Under the pieces are notes generated by a model. The model had not been told where the DNA came from and did no database searches. It saw nothing but the letters and a program-made list of their open reading frames with translations. Shown piece by piece: positions 40,969 through 52,184 of a stretch of DNA of 64,000 bases. Each line of letters opens with the position of its first letter. Position 1 is the first letter of the stretch. Both the position numbers and the translations under genes were made by a program. This stretch comes from an uncultured Pelagibacteraceae bacterium (GTDB lineage: Bacteria; Pseudomonadota; Alphaproteobacteria; Pelagibacterales; Pelagibacteraceae), in assembly GCA_902583635.1 (NCBI GenBank), contig CACHWJ010000002.1:1-64000 (forward strand). The letters are read 5' to 3'.

Positions 40969-42372
40969 ATGTTATTATTCAGAGTTAAATATCTAAGTTT
41001 TTTTTTTATACTTGTCTCTATACTTTCTTTTTTTAATATAATTTATTCTTATTATTTTAACTTATATCTTAATCTAAACACTTATTATGTAAGCTTAATA
41101 ATTTCAGGTTTAATAGGAATTCTTTTTTATTACTTAAAACCAAGTTTAAAAAAACCATCAATTTTTGAGAAGATTTTAACAGTACTACTTGGATATATAT
41201 TAATACCTTTAGTATTATGTATTCCATTTTATTTAAGTATTTATAATTTAACTTTTTTAAACTCTATTTTTGAGTCAGTATCAGGATTTACTTCAACTGG
41301 TTTTACTATTTTCGAAAATATCAAACATATAGACCAAGGTTTAATATTATGGAGATCTTCAATTCAATGGATTGGAGGATTATATTTTTTATTTTCAATA
41401 ATTTTTCTAATAGATATTTATGATGAAAGTTTGAAAAAATCATTAACAAATTTTTTATCATTTAGTAGCTCTGAGATTTTAAAGCAAACAATAAAAATTT
41501 TTCTTTTATATTCAAGTTTAACTATTTTAATTTTTATAATTCTCAATATTTTTGGTGTTAGAACATTTAATTCTCTTAATTTAGCAATGACAGCTATTTC
41601 CTCTGGAGGTTTTTTACCTGATAACGAGCTTTCAAGTATATTATTTACGAATACACAAATAATTGTTTTTTCTCTTTTAATGCTAATATCTTTCTTTAGT
41701 ATTTTTTTTATTTATAATCTTATTTTTCTAAGAAAAAAAAATCTTAATTTTTTTTATGAAGACATTCATTTATTTTTGTATTTTTTATTATTGCTAAGTA
41801 TTTTTTTCATCTTTTTCAGTTATGATAAAAATTTTTCAATAAATTTTTTAAATTTAGTAAGTAGTATCTCAAATATTGGTATATCTTTAGAACTAGATCA
41901 AAAAAATTTACATCTTATCTATTTAATCTTAGTAATAGTTGGAGGTTCCTTTTTCTCAACAAGTTCAGGATTAAGGTTTTTGAAAATCTATTCTCTTTCT
42001 AAATATTCAATTAATCAAATTCTTTCTTTCAGTAAACCTAATAAAGTATTTATGAATAAACTTATTTTTTCTAAAATCAATTTTGACACAAATGATATTA
42101 ATAAATATTTTTTAACAGTTTTAATATTTGTTATTTCTCTTTTCTCATTAACGCTTTTATTATCATTGAGTAATATTGAGTTTGAAAATGCATTTAAATT
42201 GGCAGTATTAACCCTAATGAATACTGTAAATTCCTCTGCTTATGGAATTAGTGATTTTACTTTTCAAAACCTAAATTTTTTTACTAAATATTTTCTTATT
42301 TTTTTTATGATTATAGGTAGGCTTGAGTTGTTATCATTGTTATTAATAGCTAAAAAATTCCTTTTTAAATAA
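40969..42372 (+). CDS. trkH: Trk potassium transporter membrane subunit TrkH
   Basis: Multi-TM; SVSGFTSTGFTIF, SSIQWIGGLYFL, selectivity-filter-like repeats. Confidence 0.93.
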   Translation: MLLFRVKYLSFFFILVSILSFFNIIYSYYFNLYLNLNTYYVSLIISGLIGILFYYLKPSLKKPSIFEKILTVLLGYILIPLVLCIPFYLSIYNLTFLNSIFESVSGFTSTGFTIFENIKHIDQGLILWRSSIQWIGGLYFLFSIIFLIDIYDESLKKSLTNFLSFSSSEILKQTIKIFLLYSSLTILIFIILNIFGVRTFNSLNLAMTAISSGGFLPDNELSSILFTNTQIIVFSLLMLISFFSIFFIYNLIFLRKKNLNFFYEDIHLFLYFLLLLSIFFIFFSYDKNFSINFLNLVSSISNIGISLELDQKNLHLIYLILVIVGGSFFSTSSGLRFLKIYSLSKYSINQILSFSKPNKVFMNKLIFSKINFDTNDINKYFLTVLIFVISLFSLTLLLSLSNIEFENAFKLAVLTLMNTVNSSAYGISDFTFQNLNFFTKYFLIFFMIIGRLELLSLLLIAKKFLFK

Positions 42373-42406
42373 TAATATAGTATTATAACAGTATCATAAT
42401 AAATTA

Positions 42407-42483
42407 GCGCCCTTAGCTCAGCTGGATAGAGCATCGGTTTTCTAAACCGAGGGTCGGAGGTTCGAATCCTCCAGGGCGCGCCA
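42407..42483 (+). tRNA. tRNA-Arg(TCT), CCA encoded
   Basis: Full cloverleaf: acceptor GCGCCCT/AGGGCGC, TTTCTAA anticodon loop, T-arm GGTTCGAATCC, CCA 42481-42483. Confidence 0.97.
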
Positions 42484-42522
42484 TCTTGTTCATTTTAGGT
42501 CATAATTATCCATAAATTTATC

Positions 42523-42551
42523 TTGATGGTAAATATTTAACGTGCTTAAAT
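42523..42551 (+). promoter_or_regulatory. Candidate aapJ promoter
   Basis: TTGATG (42523-42528) - 17 bp - TTAAAT (42546-42551); 4/6 matches to each sigma70 hexamer. Confidence 0.4.
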
Positions 42552-42612
42552 TATGGATATTCAAAAGTGATTTTGAATTATTTGTTAACAAATAAAAACA
42601 AAAGGAAGAATA

Positions 42613-43653
42613 ATGTTTAAATACTTAAAACAATTAACTTCTTTAGTAGCAATGGTTGCTGTGTTGTTTACTTTTACAACAGAAACTATGGCTGCTAAAA
42701 AATCTAAGACACTTAAAAACACTCAAAAAAAGGGTTTTGTAAGATGTGGAGTATCTCAAGGTCTTCCAGGATTTTCAAATGCTGATGCTGCAGGAAATTG
42801 GACTGGTATAGATGTTGATGTATGTAGAGCAGTAGCTGCTGCGGTACTAGGTGATGCAAGCAAAGTAAAGTTTACACCACTAAGTGCTAAAGAAAGGTTT
42901 ACAGCTTTAACTTCTGGTGAGATTGATATCTTGTCAAGAAACACAACCTGGACTCTTTCTAGAGATGCAGATATCGGACTTACGTTCGTTGGTGTGAACT
43001 TCTATGATGGTCAAGGTTTCATGGTTAGAAAAAGTTCTGGTATCACTTCGACAGACCAATTCAAAAATGGTATCTCAGCTTGTACAAACATTGGTACTAC
43101 AACTGAGTTAAACATGAGAGACTTCTTTAATTCTAGAGGAATTTCTTATGAGCCAGTAGCTTTTGAAAAAGCTGACGAGGTCGTAGCTGCATATGATGCT
43201 GGTAGATGTGATACTTACACTACTGACAAATCAGGTTTAGCTGCACAAAGAACTAAAATGTCTAATCCAGATGAGCACATTGTGTTACCTGAAACTATTT
43301 CAAAAGAGCCATTAGGCCCTGTTGTTAGGCAAGGTGATTCAGTATGGGAAGATATCGTAAGATGGTCTTTGAATACTATGATCGAAGCTGAGGAGTATGG
43401 AATTACTTCTGGCAATGCTGACATGATGAAAACTTCAGATAACCCAGCAATTAAAAGATTGGTTGGTGCTGAAGGTGAGATGGGTGCAGCATTTGGTCTT
43501 GATAATGATTGGAACTATAGAATTATCACTCAAGTAGGTAATTATGGTGAGAGTTATAAAAGAAATATAGCTGACACCGGAATCCTACCAGACAGAGGTC
43601 CAAATGAGTTATGGACTAAAGGTGGAATTTTATACGTACCACCTGCAAGATAA
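42613..43653 (+). CDS. aapJ: General L-amino acid ABC transporter substrate-binding protein
   Basis: Signal peptide; GFVRCGVSQGLPGFSNADAAGNWTGIDVDVCRAVAAAVLGD; GILYVPPAR C-terminus. Confidence 0.94.
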   Translation: MFKYLKQLTSLVAMVAVLFTFTTETMAAKKSKTLKNTQKKGFVRCGVSQGLPGFSNADAAGNWTGIDVDVCRAVAAAVLGDASKVKFTPLSAKERFTALTSGEIDILSRNTTWTLSRDADIGLTFVGVNFYDGQGFMVRKSSGITSTDQFKNGISACTNIGTTTELNMRDFFNSRGISYEPVAFEKADEVVAAYDAGRCDTYTTDKSGLAAQRTKMSNPDEHIVLPETISKEPLGPVVRQGDSVWEDIVRWSLNTMIEAEEYGITSGNADMMKTSDNPAIKRLVGAEGEMGAAFGLDNDWNYRIITQVGNYGESYKRNIADTGILPDRGPNELWTKGGILYVPPAR

Positions 43654-43673
43654 TTGTAAATTAAAACAATTTT

Positions 43674-43707
43674 AAAAAGGGCTAGATTTATCTAGCCCTT
43701 TTTTTAA
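43674..43707 (+). terminator. Rho-independent terminator/attenuator between aapJ and aapQ
   Basis: AAAAAGGGCTAGA-TTTA-TCTAGCCCTTTTT perfect 13-bp inverted repeat followed by further Ts. Confidence 0.9.
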
Positions 43708-43727
43708 TATTAAATATATTCCTCCTA

Positions 43728-44873
43728 ATGAAGCTTAAAAAAATTCTTCCTCAAGCAATAACATTACTCGTTGTTATTTTAATCTTTGGTTTTTTTACCA
43801 TGAATGCCCAATTAAACATGGAAAACAGAGGGATAGATTTTGGATATGGATTTTTATCCCAAGAATCATCATTTGATGTTCAATTTTCTTTAATTGAGTA
43901 TAGTGGCTCAGATAGTTATGCAAGAGCATACTTAGTAGGTCTTTTAAATACTTTATTAGTATCTATTTTAGGAATAATCTTATGTACATTACTTGGTGTT
44001 ATAGTTGGTATAGCAAGACTTTCTCCCAATTATTTAATTAGAACTACAGCTGCTTGGTATGTTGAATTTTTTAGAAACATTCCACTTCTTTTACAAATTT
44101 TCTTTTGGTACTATGCTGCTCTTAGAGCATTACCATTACCTCAAGATGCAGAAGCTATTTTTGGTGCCTCATACTTAACAATAAAAGGTTTTTATACACC
44201 ATCTTTAATTTGGGAAAATTTAGATATTTTTATTTATTCAGTTATTGCTGCAATAATTGCAATTATATTTGTAAGAATTCAAGCTAAAAAACTCAGAGAA
44301 AATGTTGGTAAGCATTTACCTGTATTAAATATCTCAATAGCAATTCTATTTGTATTACCACTCTTATCGTTTTTATTTGGTGGAGTTAATGTGGGTTATG
44401 AAACACCTGAGCTTAAACAATTAGCAAAAACCTCATTTAAGTTTGAAGGTGGTTTAAGTATACCCCCAGAATTATTGTCATTAGTAATAGCTTTATCACT
44501 TTATACAGCAACATTTGTCGCTGAATGTGTAAGAGCAGGTATTCAGGGTGTTGGAAAAGGACAAAGAGAAGCTGCATCATCTATTGGTTTAAATAGAAAA
44601 CAAGTTTTAAATTTAATTATTATGCCTCAAGCACTGAGAATAATAATTCCTCCAACAACAAATCAGTATTTGAATTTAACAAAAAATTCATCCTTAGCTG
44701 CCGCAATAGCATATCCTGATTTAGTTTTAGTTTTTGCAGGGACAGCTCTAATGCAAACTGGAAAAGCAATTGAAATTGTTTCAATCACAATGCTTACATA
44801 TTTAACTTTAAGTTTATCAATATCATTTTTCATGAATTGGTATAACGCTAAAATTGCAATTGTAGAAAAATAA
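43728..44873 (+). CDS. aapQ: General L-amino acid ABC transporter permease
   Basis: His/Glu/Gln/Arg/opine-type permease; EFFRNIPLLLQIFFWY, EAASSIGLNRKQ. Confidence 0.92.
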   Translation: MKLKKILPQAITLLVVILIFGFFTMNAQLNMENRGIDFGYGFLSQESSFDVQFSLIEYSGSDSYARAYLVGLLNTLLVSILGIILCTLLGVIVGIARLSPNYLIRTTAAWYVEFFRNIPLLLQIFFWYYAALRALPLPQDAEAIFGASYLTIKGFYTPSLIWENLDIFIYSVIAAIIAIIFVRIQAKKLRENVGKHLPVLNISIAILFVLPLLSFLFGGVNVGYETPELKQLAKTSFKFEGGLSIPPELLSLVIALSLYTATFVAECVRAGIQGVGKGQREAASSIGLNRKQVLNLIIMPQALRIIIPPTTNQYLNLTKNSSLAAAIAYPDLVLVFAGTALMQTGKAIEIVSITMLTYLTLSLSISFFMNWYNAKIAIVEK

Positions 44874-46144
44874 TGAGCACATTAAATTTATTAAATCCCT
44901 CAAAAGACAATTTACAAAGCAATTTGTATTTAGGATCTTTTTTAGTTGGAATTTCTATTTTGGACGTATTTCTTAATTCATTTTTAAAGTTAAACATTAC
45001 TTCTTTTTTACCATCGATTATAAGTATAGTTTTACCTTTTTTATTAGGAATGTTTGGTTTTCATTTAATGAGGATTGAATTTTCAGGAATAAAAAATCTT
45101 GATAGGTTAAACAAAAATATTAACACAAATAATTTTAATGCTGCTTTAACTTTACTAATCATTTTTTTAATTATTAAGGCAATACCTCCTGTAATGAGTT
45201 GGATGATTTTGGATGCAAATATTTCAGGTGATTCAAAAGATGCATGTACAGGGTCAGGTGCTTGTTGGACTTATATAAAAGTTTGGTTCAAAAGGTTTAT
45301 GTATGGGATGTATCCAAACGAACATATTTGGAGAGTAAACTTGGCATTTATTTTTTTAGTCGTTTTGGCTTTTGTTGGTTTTGTTACTCCACAAAAGTAT
45401 AGAAACCTTCTGACATTATATTACGTTGTAATATATCCAATCATTGCCTTTATATTAATTTATTATTTAATATCTGGGGGTGAATTTGGTTTAGAATGGG
45501 TTGAAACAGGTGCTTGGGGTGGTTTATCTTTAACTTTTATTGTTTCTTTTTTTAGTTTAATTTTTTGCTTTCCTTTGGGAATGGCTCTTGCTTTAGGAAG
45601 ACGAACTGAGTTACCAATAGTAAAATATGTATCGGTTGGTTTTATAGAATTTTGGAGAGGCGTGCCTTTAATTACAGTTTTGTTTATGTCTTCTGTGATG
45701 TTTCCAATGTTTTTGCCCGAAGATTTTTTCATGGATAAACTTGTAAGAGTGATTATTGCAATTTCTTTGTTTGAAGCAGCCTATGTTGCAGAGGTTATCA
45801 GAGGTGGTCTCCAAGCTCTTCCAAGAGGTCAATACGATGCAGCAAAGTCTTTAGGTATGGGTTATTGGAAAATGCACATCTTTGTAATATTACCACAAGC
45901 ACTGAAATTAGTTATACCAGGGATGGCAAATACATTTTTAGCATTAGTGAAAGACACTCCTTTAATCTTTGTAGTAGGTTTAGCAGAACTTGCTGGAATG
46001 TTACAAATGGCAAAAACAAATCCTAAATGGTTAGGTTATGCTATGGAAGGTTATGTTTTTGCAGCGATAATTTTCTGGATTATTTGTTATGCTATGAGTA
46101 AATATAGCTATAATTTGGAACTCAAATATAAAACTGATAGGTAG
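44873..46144 (+). CDS. aapM: General L-amino acid ABC transporter permease
   Basis: EFWRGVPLITVLFMSSVMFP, AAKSLGMGYWKMHIFVILPQALK. Confidence 0.92.
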   Translation: MSTLNLLNPSKDNLQSNLYLGSFLVGISILDVFLNSFLKLNITSFLPSIISIVLPFLLGMFGFHLMRIEFSGIKNLDRLNKNINTNNFNAALTLLIIFLIIKAIPPVMSWMILDANISGDSKDACTGSGACWTYIKVWFKRFMYGMYPNEHIWRVNLAFIFLVVLAFVGFVTPQKYRNLLTLYYVVIYPIIAFILIYYLISGGEFGLEWVETGAWGGLSLTFIVSFFSLIFCFPLGMALALGRRTELPIVKYVSVGFIEFWRGVPLITVLFMSSVMFPMFLPEDFFMDKLVRVIIAISLFEAAYVAEVIRGGLQALPRGQYDAAKSLGMGYWKMHIFVILPQALKLVIPGMANTFLALVKDTPLIFVVGLAELAGMLQMAKTNPKWLGYAMEGYVFAAIIFWIICYAMSKYSYNLELKYKTDR

Positions 46145-46147
46145 CAA

Positions 46148-46882
46148 ATGTCTGAAGCAATTATACAAATCAAAGATGTAAACAAGTGGTTTGGTGATTT
46201 TCAAGTTCTAAGTGGAATTAATCTTGAGGTCATGCCAAAAGAGAAAATTGTTGTTTGTGGACCATCTGGATCTGGAAAATCCACTTTAATTAGATGTATA
46301 AACCGACTAGAAGAGCATCAAGAAGGTAACATCATTATTGATGGTACTGAAATTTCAGAAGATACTAAAAATATTGAACAAGTTAGAGCTGAAGTTGGCA
46401 TGGTTTTTCAACAATTTAATTTATTTCCACATTTATCTATTCTAGACAATTGCACTCTTGCACCTATTTGGGTTAAAAAATTACCTAAGAAAGAAGCTGA
46501 AGAATTAGCTTTAAAACATTTAGAAAGAGTTCAAATACTAGATCAAGCTCAAAAATTTCCAGGTCAACTATCTGGAGGACAACAACAACGTGTTGCAATT
46601 GCAAGAGCTTTGTGTATGGAGCCAAAAATTATGTTATTTGATGAGCCAACATCAGCACTAGACCCTGAAATGATTAAAGAAGTTCTAGATGTAATGGTTA
46701 ACCTAGCAAATCAAGGTATGACAATGATTGTTGTTACACATGAAATGGGATTTGCTAAGGAAGTGGCAGACAGTATGATATTTATGGATGAAGGAAAGAT
46801 AGTAGAAAAGGCTGATACTAAGGAGTTTTTTGCTAATCCTAAAAACGAGAGAACTAAGCTATTTTTAAGTCAAATTTTATAA
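46148..46882 (+). CDS. aapP: General L-amino acid ABC transporter ATP-binding protein
   Basis: [51 protein letters not shown]. Confidence 0.95.
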   Translation: MSEAIIQIKDVNKWFGDFQVLSGINLEVMPKEKIVVCGPSGSGKSTLIRCINRLEEHQEGNIIIDGTEISEDTKNIEQVRAEVGMVFQQFNLFPHLSILDNCTLAPIWVKKLPKKEAEELALKHLERVQILDQAQKFPGQLSGGQQQRVAIARALCMEPKIMLFDEPTSALDPEMIKEVLDVMVNLANQGMTMIVVTHEMGFAKEVADSMIFMDEGKIVEKADTKEFFANPKNERTKLFLSQIL

Positions 46883-47069
46883 ATTACATAACTACTTGAG
46901 TAATCTTTCATATAATAAATCAAGCTTAATATATGTTTTTATTATCAACTTATGCTTGACAGGTTTTAAAATTAGTTAAAAAACCTTATAAATTTAAAAA
47001 TTTTTCTATTGCAGGGGATTTAAATTTTCTATTGAATGAGGCTTTAAAATTTAATTAAGAGGGGTCTTA

Positions 47070-47441
47070 ATGGAAGATAATTTCAACAAACACTTAGGCA
47101 ACAAGCTTAAGCTAAGAAGATTAGCTTTAGGTTTAACACAGACCAAAGTAGCGAAAGCAATCAACGTAACATTTCAACAAATTCAAAAATACGAAAAAGG
47201 TACTAACGGAGTAAGTTCAATTAGGTTATTACAATTATCAAATTACTTAAAGGTTCCAATAAATTATTTTTTTGAAGATTTTTCAGAATATTTAATTAAT
47301 TTAGAAAAATCTCAAGAAGGTCATATGAATGTGAATTATAATTTTTTAACAAAATTATATTCTGAGTTAACAGCTGATCAAAAATTAAAATTTAATAAAT
47401 CTTTACAGATTTCATCAGTTGGAATTACAAAAACTGGCTAA
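47070..47441 (+). CDS. XRE-family HTH transcriptional regulator
   Basis: HTH_3: LGNKLKLRRLALGLTQTKVAKAINVTFQQIQKYEKGTNGVSSIRLLQLSNYLKV; RBS AAGAGGGG. Confidence 0.9.
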   Translation: MEDNFNKHLGNKLKLRRLALGLTQTKVAKAINVTFQQIQKYEKGTNGVSSIRLLQLSNYLKVPINYFFEDFSEYLINLEKSQEGHMNVNYNFLTKLYSELTADQKLKFNKSLQISSVGITKTG

Positions 47442-47514
47442 AATAAAATTTAGTTAAGACCCGTAAATAAATTTTATAATTTTTTAATTTAAATTTTTTA
47501 ATCTGAAACTTTTT

Positions 47515-47590
47515 TGGCTCCTCGGGCAGGACTCGAACCTGCGACCAATTGATTAACAGTCAACTGCTCTACCAACTGAGCTACCGAGGA
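47515..47590 (-). tRNA. tRNA-Asn(GTT), CCA encoded
   Basis: Reverse complement TCCTCGGTAGCTCAGTTGGTAGAGCAGTTGACTGTTAATCAATTGGTCGCAGGTTCGAACCTGCCCGAGGAGCCA folds as cloverleaf. Confidence 0.97.
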
Positions 47591-47639
47591 ATGTAAAAAA
47601 GCAACTTACTTTTTTTTATAACTAAAACAAGATCTATTT

Positions 47640-47713
47640 TGGAGGCAACGCCCGGAATCGAACCGGGATACAAGGATTTGCAATCCTCTGCGTAACCATT
47701 CCGCCACGTTGCC
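47640..47713 (-). tRNA. tRNA-Cys(GCA), CCA encoded
   Basis: Reverse complement GGCAACGTGGCGGAATGGTTACGCAGAGGATTGCAAATCCTTGTATCCCGGTTCGATTCCGGGCGTTGCCTCCA. Confidence 0.97.
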
Positions 47714-47838
47714 ATCTTATTTTTTGACTTATAGCTACAGATGCCTTTTTATATTAAATATTTTTCATTAGTCTATTAAATAACGATAGAAATTGATTAT
47801 TGTTAATTTGGATTATTAAATTATAAACTTTAAAATCC

Positions 47839-50466
47839 ATGAGTAACGATAAATATATACATTCTGATGTTGAAGATAGAATTTATTCTTATTGGGAAAA
47901 AAATGGTCTTTTTAAACCTAAAGAAAATTCTAAAAAATTTTCTATTGTAATACCTCCTCCAAATGTAACTGGCAGTCTTCATATGGGTCACGCTCTGAAT
48001 AATTCAATTCAAGATTTATTGGTCCGATATCATCGTATGAATAATTATGAAACTTTATGGCAACCAGGAACTGATCATGCAGGAATTGCTACGCAGGCCT
48101 TAGTTGAGAAAAAACTTAGTGCAGAAAAAATTGATAAAAATGAAATTGGTAGAGAAAAATTCATTGAAAAAGTTTGGGAATGGAAAGATCAATACGGTGA
48201 CATTATTATTAATCAATTAAAGAAACTTGGTTGTTCTTGTGATTGGTCCAGAAACGCCTTCACTATGGACGAAAATTTATCAAAATCAGTAATTAAAGTT
48301 TTTGTTGATCTATATAATAAAGGTTTAATTTATAAGGATAAAAAATTAGTAAATTGGGATACTGTTTTAAAAACAGCTATTTCAGATTTAGAAGTTGACC
48401 AAAGAGAAGTAAATTCAAAAATTTATTATATCAAATATCCAATTGATGGAACGGATCAATTTATAACAATTGCAACCACAAGACCTGAAACAATGTTGGG
48501 TGACACTGCTATAGCTGTTAATCCGAAAGATGATCGTTTTAAATCTTATGTTGATAAAACTGTTACAATCCCAATTGTTGGAAGAAAAATAAAAATTATA
48601 GAAGATGACTATGCCGATCCTGAACAAGGAACAGGTGCTTTAAAAATAACTCCAGCGCATGACTTTAATGATTATGATGTAGGTCAAAGAAATAATCTGG
48701 AAATTATAAATATTTTTACTGAAGCAGGAAAAATAAATGAAAACGCTCCAAAACATTACGTAGGTCTTGATCGCTCTGAAGCAAGAAAACAAATTTTAAA
48801 AGAGCTTAAAGAAAAAGAATTTTTTGTAAAAGAAGAGAATATTAAAAATAAAGTTCCTTACGGAGATAGATCCAATTCAATAATTGAACCTTTCCTAACA
48901 GAACAATGGTTTGCTGATGCAGGTAAATTATCAGTTAAAGCTAAAGAAGTTGTAAATTCAAAGAAAACAAATTTCTTTCCTGAGAATTGGTCAAAAACTT
49001 ATTTTCAATGGATGAACAACATTGAACCTTGGTGTATTTCAAGACAACTTTGGTGGGGCCATCAAATACCTGCTTGGTATGGTCCTGATGATAAAATTTT
49101 TGTTGCTTACAATGAAGATGAAGCAAAACAATTAGCTAATAAACATTATGGTAAAGATGTAGAATTAAATAGAGATCCTGATGTTCTAGATACATGGTTT
49201 TCTTCTGGCCTTTGGCCATTTGCAACACTTGGATGGCCTGATGATAAAAAATTTGTTGAGAAGTTTTATCCAACATCGGTTTTAGTAACAGGCTTTGATA
49301 TTATTTTCTTTTGGGTTGCAAGAATGATTATGTTTGGAACTGAATTTTTAAACAAAGAACCTTTTAAAGATATTTATGTTCATGCTTTAGTTAGAGATGA
49401 AAAAGGACAAAAAATGTCAAAATCAAAAGGAAATGTTATTGATCCCTTAGATCTAATTGAAAAATATAGTGCAGATGCTTTAAGATTTACGCTTCTATCA
49501 ATGGCTTCACCAGGGACTGATGTCAAACTTTCTGAAGATAGAGTTAAAGGTTATAGAAACTTTTTAAATAAATTATGGAATGCTAATAATTTTTTAATTA
49601 CCAATAAATGTGATTTTAAAAATACAGATCAAATTCCAGACTTAAAAGTTAATATTAATAAATGGATATATTCTGAGTTAGCAGAAACTACTAATAAAAT
49701 AGTTAAAAACCTAGAAGATTATAGATTTGATGAAGCTGCAAAAAATGCTTATCAATTTACATGGCATTCTTATTGTGATTGGTACTTAGAGCTTTCTAAA
49801 ACAATTCTTTTTTCAGAAGATGAAACTGCTAAAGAAGAGGTAAGAAGAGTTTCAGCTTACGTATTCAAGCAAATACTAGTATTACTTCATCCATTTATCC
49901 CGTTTGTTACTGAAGAAATATGGCTGAAAAATAAATTTGATAACAAGGGTAATGACTTTTTAATGTTTAAAAATTGGATATCTGAAAAATCTACCAAGGA
50001 CTCAAATACAGACCAGGTAGAAAATATAATTAATATAATATCTGAGCTTAGATCTTTTAAAAATGAGCTAAATGTAAGCCCTGGTTCATTTATAGACATC
50101 TCAATTAACAATATTAACAAAGATCAAAAGCAATTTATTAGTTCAAATGAAATAATTCTTAAAAAGTTAGGTCGAATAAACAATATCTTTAATGATGATT
50201 TAGATAAACCAGCTGCGACAATGGTTGTATCAGGGGATCTATTTAAGATCTATTTTGATAAAGATGTTGATTTAAAGTTAATAAAAGAAAATTTAACTAG
50301 TAAACAAGAACGATTAGAACAAGAGATGCATAAGATATCTCAAAGACTAGAAAATAAAAGTTTTGTAGATAGGGCGCCAAAAGAGATTGTTGAACAAGAA
50401 AAAACTAATTATAATAATTTAAAGAACGATGTTGATAAGATATCGATAACAATAAAGGGTATATAA
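47839..50466 (+). CDS. valS: Valyl-tRNA synthetase
   Basis: [30 protein letters not shown], class I aaRS; 875 aa. Confidence 0.97.
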   Translation: MSNDKYIHSDVEDRIYSYWEKNGLFKPKENSKKFSIVIPPPNVTGSLHMGHALNNSIQDLLVRYHRMNNYETLWQPGTDHAGIATQALVEKKLSAEKIDKNEIGREKFIEKVWEWKDQYGDIIINQLKKLGCSCDWSRNAFTMDENLSKSVIKVFVDLYNKGLIYKDKKLVNWDTVLKTAISDLEVDQREVNSKIYYIKYPIDGTDQFITIATTRPETMLGDTAIAVNPKDDRFKSYVDKTVTIPIVGRKIKIIEDDYADPEQGTGALKITPAHDFNDYDVGQRNNLEIINIFTEAGKINENAPKHYVGLDRSEARKQILKELKEKEFFVKEENIKNKVPYGDRSNSIIEPFLTEQWFADAGKLSVKAKEVVNSKKTNFFPENWSKTYFQWMNNIEPWCISRQLWWGHQIPAWYGPDDKIFVAYNEDEAKQLANKHYGKDVELNRDPDVLDTWFSSGLWPFATLGWPDDKKFVEKFYPTSVLVTGFDIIFFWVARMIMFGTEFLNKEPFKDIYVHALVRDEKGQKMSKSKGNVIDPLDLIEKYSADALRFTLLSMASPGTDVKLSEDRVKGYRNFLNKLWNANNFLITNKCDFKNTDQIPDLKVNINKWIYSELAETTNKIVKNLEDYRFDEAAKNAYQFTWHSYCDWYLELSKTILFSEDETAKEEVRRVSAYVFKQILVLLHPFIPFVTEEIWLKNKFDNKGNDFLMFKNWISEKSTKDSNTDQVENIINIISELRSFKNELNVSPGSFIDISINNINKDQKQFISSNEIILKKLGRINNIFNDDLDKPAATMVVSGDLFKIYFDKDVDLKLIKENLTSKQERLEQEMHKISQRLENKSFVDRAPKEIVEQEKTNYNNLKNDVDKISITIKGI

Positions 50467-52184
50467 TGGCAAAATTTAACAAGAAGAAACTTCCAAGCAG
50501 ACATACATCATTAGGAGCAGATAGAGCTCCTCATAGATCATTTTATTATGCTATGGGTGAAACTGAAAAAGATGTAGCAAAACCCTTTATTGGTGTGGTT
50601 TCTACATGGAATGAGGCTGCTCCATGTAACATTGCTTTAATGAGACAGGCTCAATCTGTTAAAAAAGGTGTCAGATCAAATGGAGGGACCCCAAGAGAAT
50701 TTTGTACCATCACTGTTACAGATGGAATTGCTATGGGCCATGAAGGAATGAAATCCTCTTTAATCTCAAGAGAAGTAATTGCAGACTCAGCAGAGCTTAC
50801 AGTCAGAGGACACTGTTATGATGCATTAGTTGGTATTGCAGGATGTGATAAATCTTTACCAGGATTAATGATGTCGATGGTTAGATTAAATGTTCCAAGT
50901 GTATTTATTTATGGAGGTTCAATTCTTCCAGGAAGATACAAAGGTAAAGACGTAACAGTTGTTGATGTATTTGAAGCGGTAGGAAAACATTCATCAGGTA
51001 AAATGACAGCTGCAGAACTAAGAAAATTAGAATTAGTTGCTTGTCCTAGTGCAGGTGCTTGTGGGGGTCAATTTACTGCAAATACAATGGCGTGTGTATC
51101 TGAGGCTATTGGATTAGCATTACCGTATTCAGCTGGAACTCCAGCTCCTTATGAAGAAAGAGATAAGTATGCAAAAGAAAGCGGTAAAATGGTAATGCAA
51201 CTTTTAAAAAAACAGATTAAGCCAAGAGATATTGTAACAAGAAAAGCTTTAGAAAATGCTGCAACAATAGTCGCTGCAACAGGTGGATCAACTAATGCAG
51301 GATTACATTTACCGGCAATTGCAAATGAAGCAGGAATAAAATTTGATTTAATGGATGTTGCTAAAATATTTAAAAGAACGCCTTATCTTGCTGATTTAAA
51401 ACCAGGTGGAAAATACGTTGCAAAAGATATGTGGTTAGCAGGTGGTGTCCCAATGTTATTAAAAACTTTATATGAAGGTGGCTACATTCATGGTGATTGT
51501 ATGACTGTTACTGGAAAAACAATGAAAGAAAATTTAAAAAATATTAAATTTAATCCTAAACAAAAAGTTATGAGATCTTACAAAGATCCATTATCACCAA
51601 CAGGAGGTGTAGTTGGATTAAAAGGAAACTTAGCACCAGATGGTGCGATAGTAAAAGTTGCAGGATTAGCAAAATTACAATTTACTGGAAAAGCAAGATG
51701 CTTTGACAATGAAGAAAGTGCAATGAAAGCAGTTCAAAGCAAAAAGTATAATGATGGTGATGTAATTATAATTAGGTACGAAGGACCAGTTGGTGGTCCT
51801 GGCATGAGAGAAATGTTATCTACAACAGGTGCAATCTACGGACAAGGTAAAGGAGAGAAAGTAGCTCTTATCACTGATGGAAGGTTCTCTGGAGCCACCA
51901 GAGGCTTCTGTGTCGGTCATGTGGGCCCTGAGGCTGCCCTAGGAGGTCCTATAGGCCTTTTACGTAATGGAGATATCATTGATATCGATGCCAAAAAAGG
52001 AACTATCAATGTCAGACTTTCCAAAAAAGAATTAGCTTCGAGAAAAAGAAAATGGAGAGCTAGAAAATCTGATTTTGGATCTGGTACTTTATGGAAATAT
52101 GCCCAAACCGTTGGTCCAGCGTTTTTAGGTGCACCAACACACCCAGGTAAGAAAAAAGAAGTTAAGGATTATTCAGAGATTTAA
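50466..52184 (+). CDS. ilvD: Dihydroxy-acid dehydratase
   Basis: [47 protein letters not shown]. Confidence 0.97.
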   Translation: MAKFNKKKLPSRHTSLGADRAPHRSFYYAMGETEKDVAKPFIGVVSTWNEAAPCNIALMRQAQSVKKGVRSNGGTPREFCTITVTDGIAMGHEGMKSSLISREVIADSAELTVRGHCYDALVGIAGCDKSLPGLMMSMVRLNVPSVFIYGGSILPGRYKGKDVTVVDVFEAVGKHSSGKMTAAELRKLELVACPSAGACGGQFTANTMACVSEAIGLALPYSAGTPAPYEERDKYAKESGKMVMQLLKKQIKPRDIVTRKALENAATIVAATGGSTNAGLHLPAIANEAGIKFDLMDVAKIFKRTPYLADLKPGGKYVAKDMWLAGGVPMLLKTLYEGGYIHGDCMTVTGKTMKENLKNIKFNPKQKVMRSYKDPLSPTGGVVGLKGNLAPDGAIVKVAGLAKLQFTGKARCFDNEESAMKAVQSKKYNDGDVIIIRYEGPVGGPGMREMLSTTGAIYGQGKGEKVALITDGRFSGATRGFCVGHVGPEAALGGPIGLLRNGDIIDIDAKKGTINVRLSKKELASRKRKWRARKSDFGSGTLWKYAQTVGPAFLGAPTHPGKKKEVKDYSEI

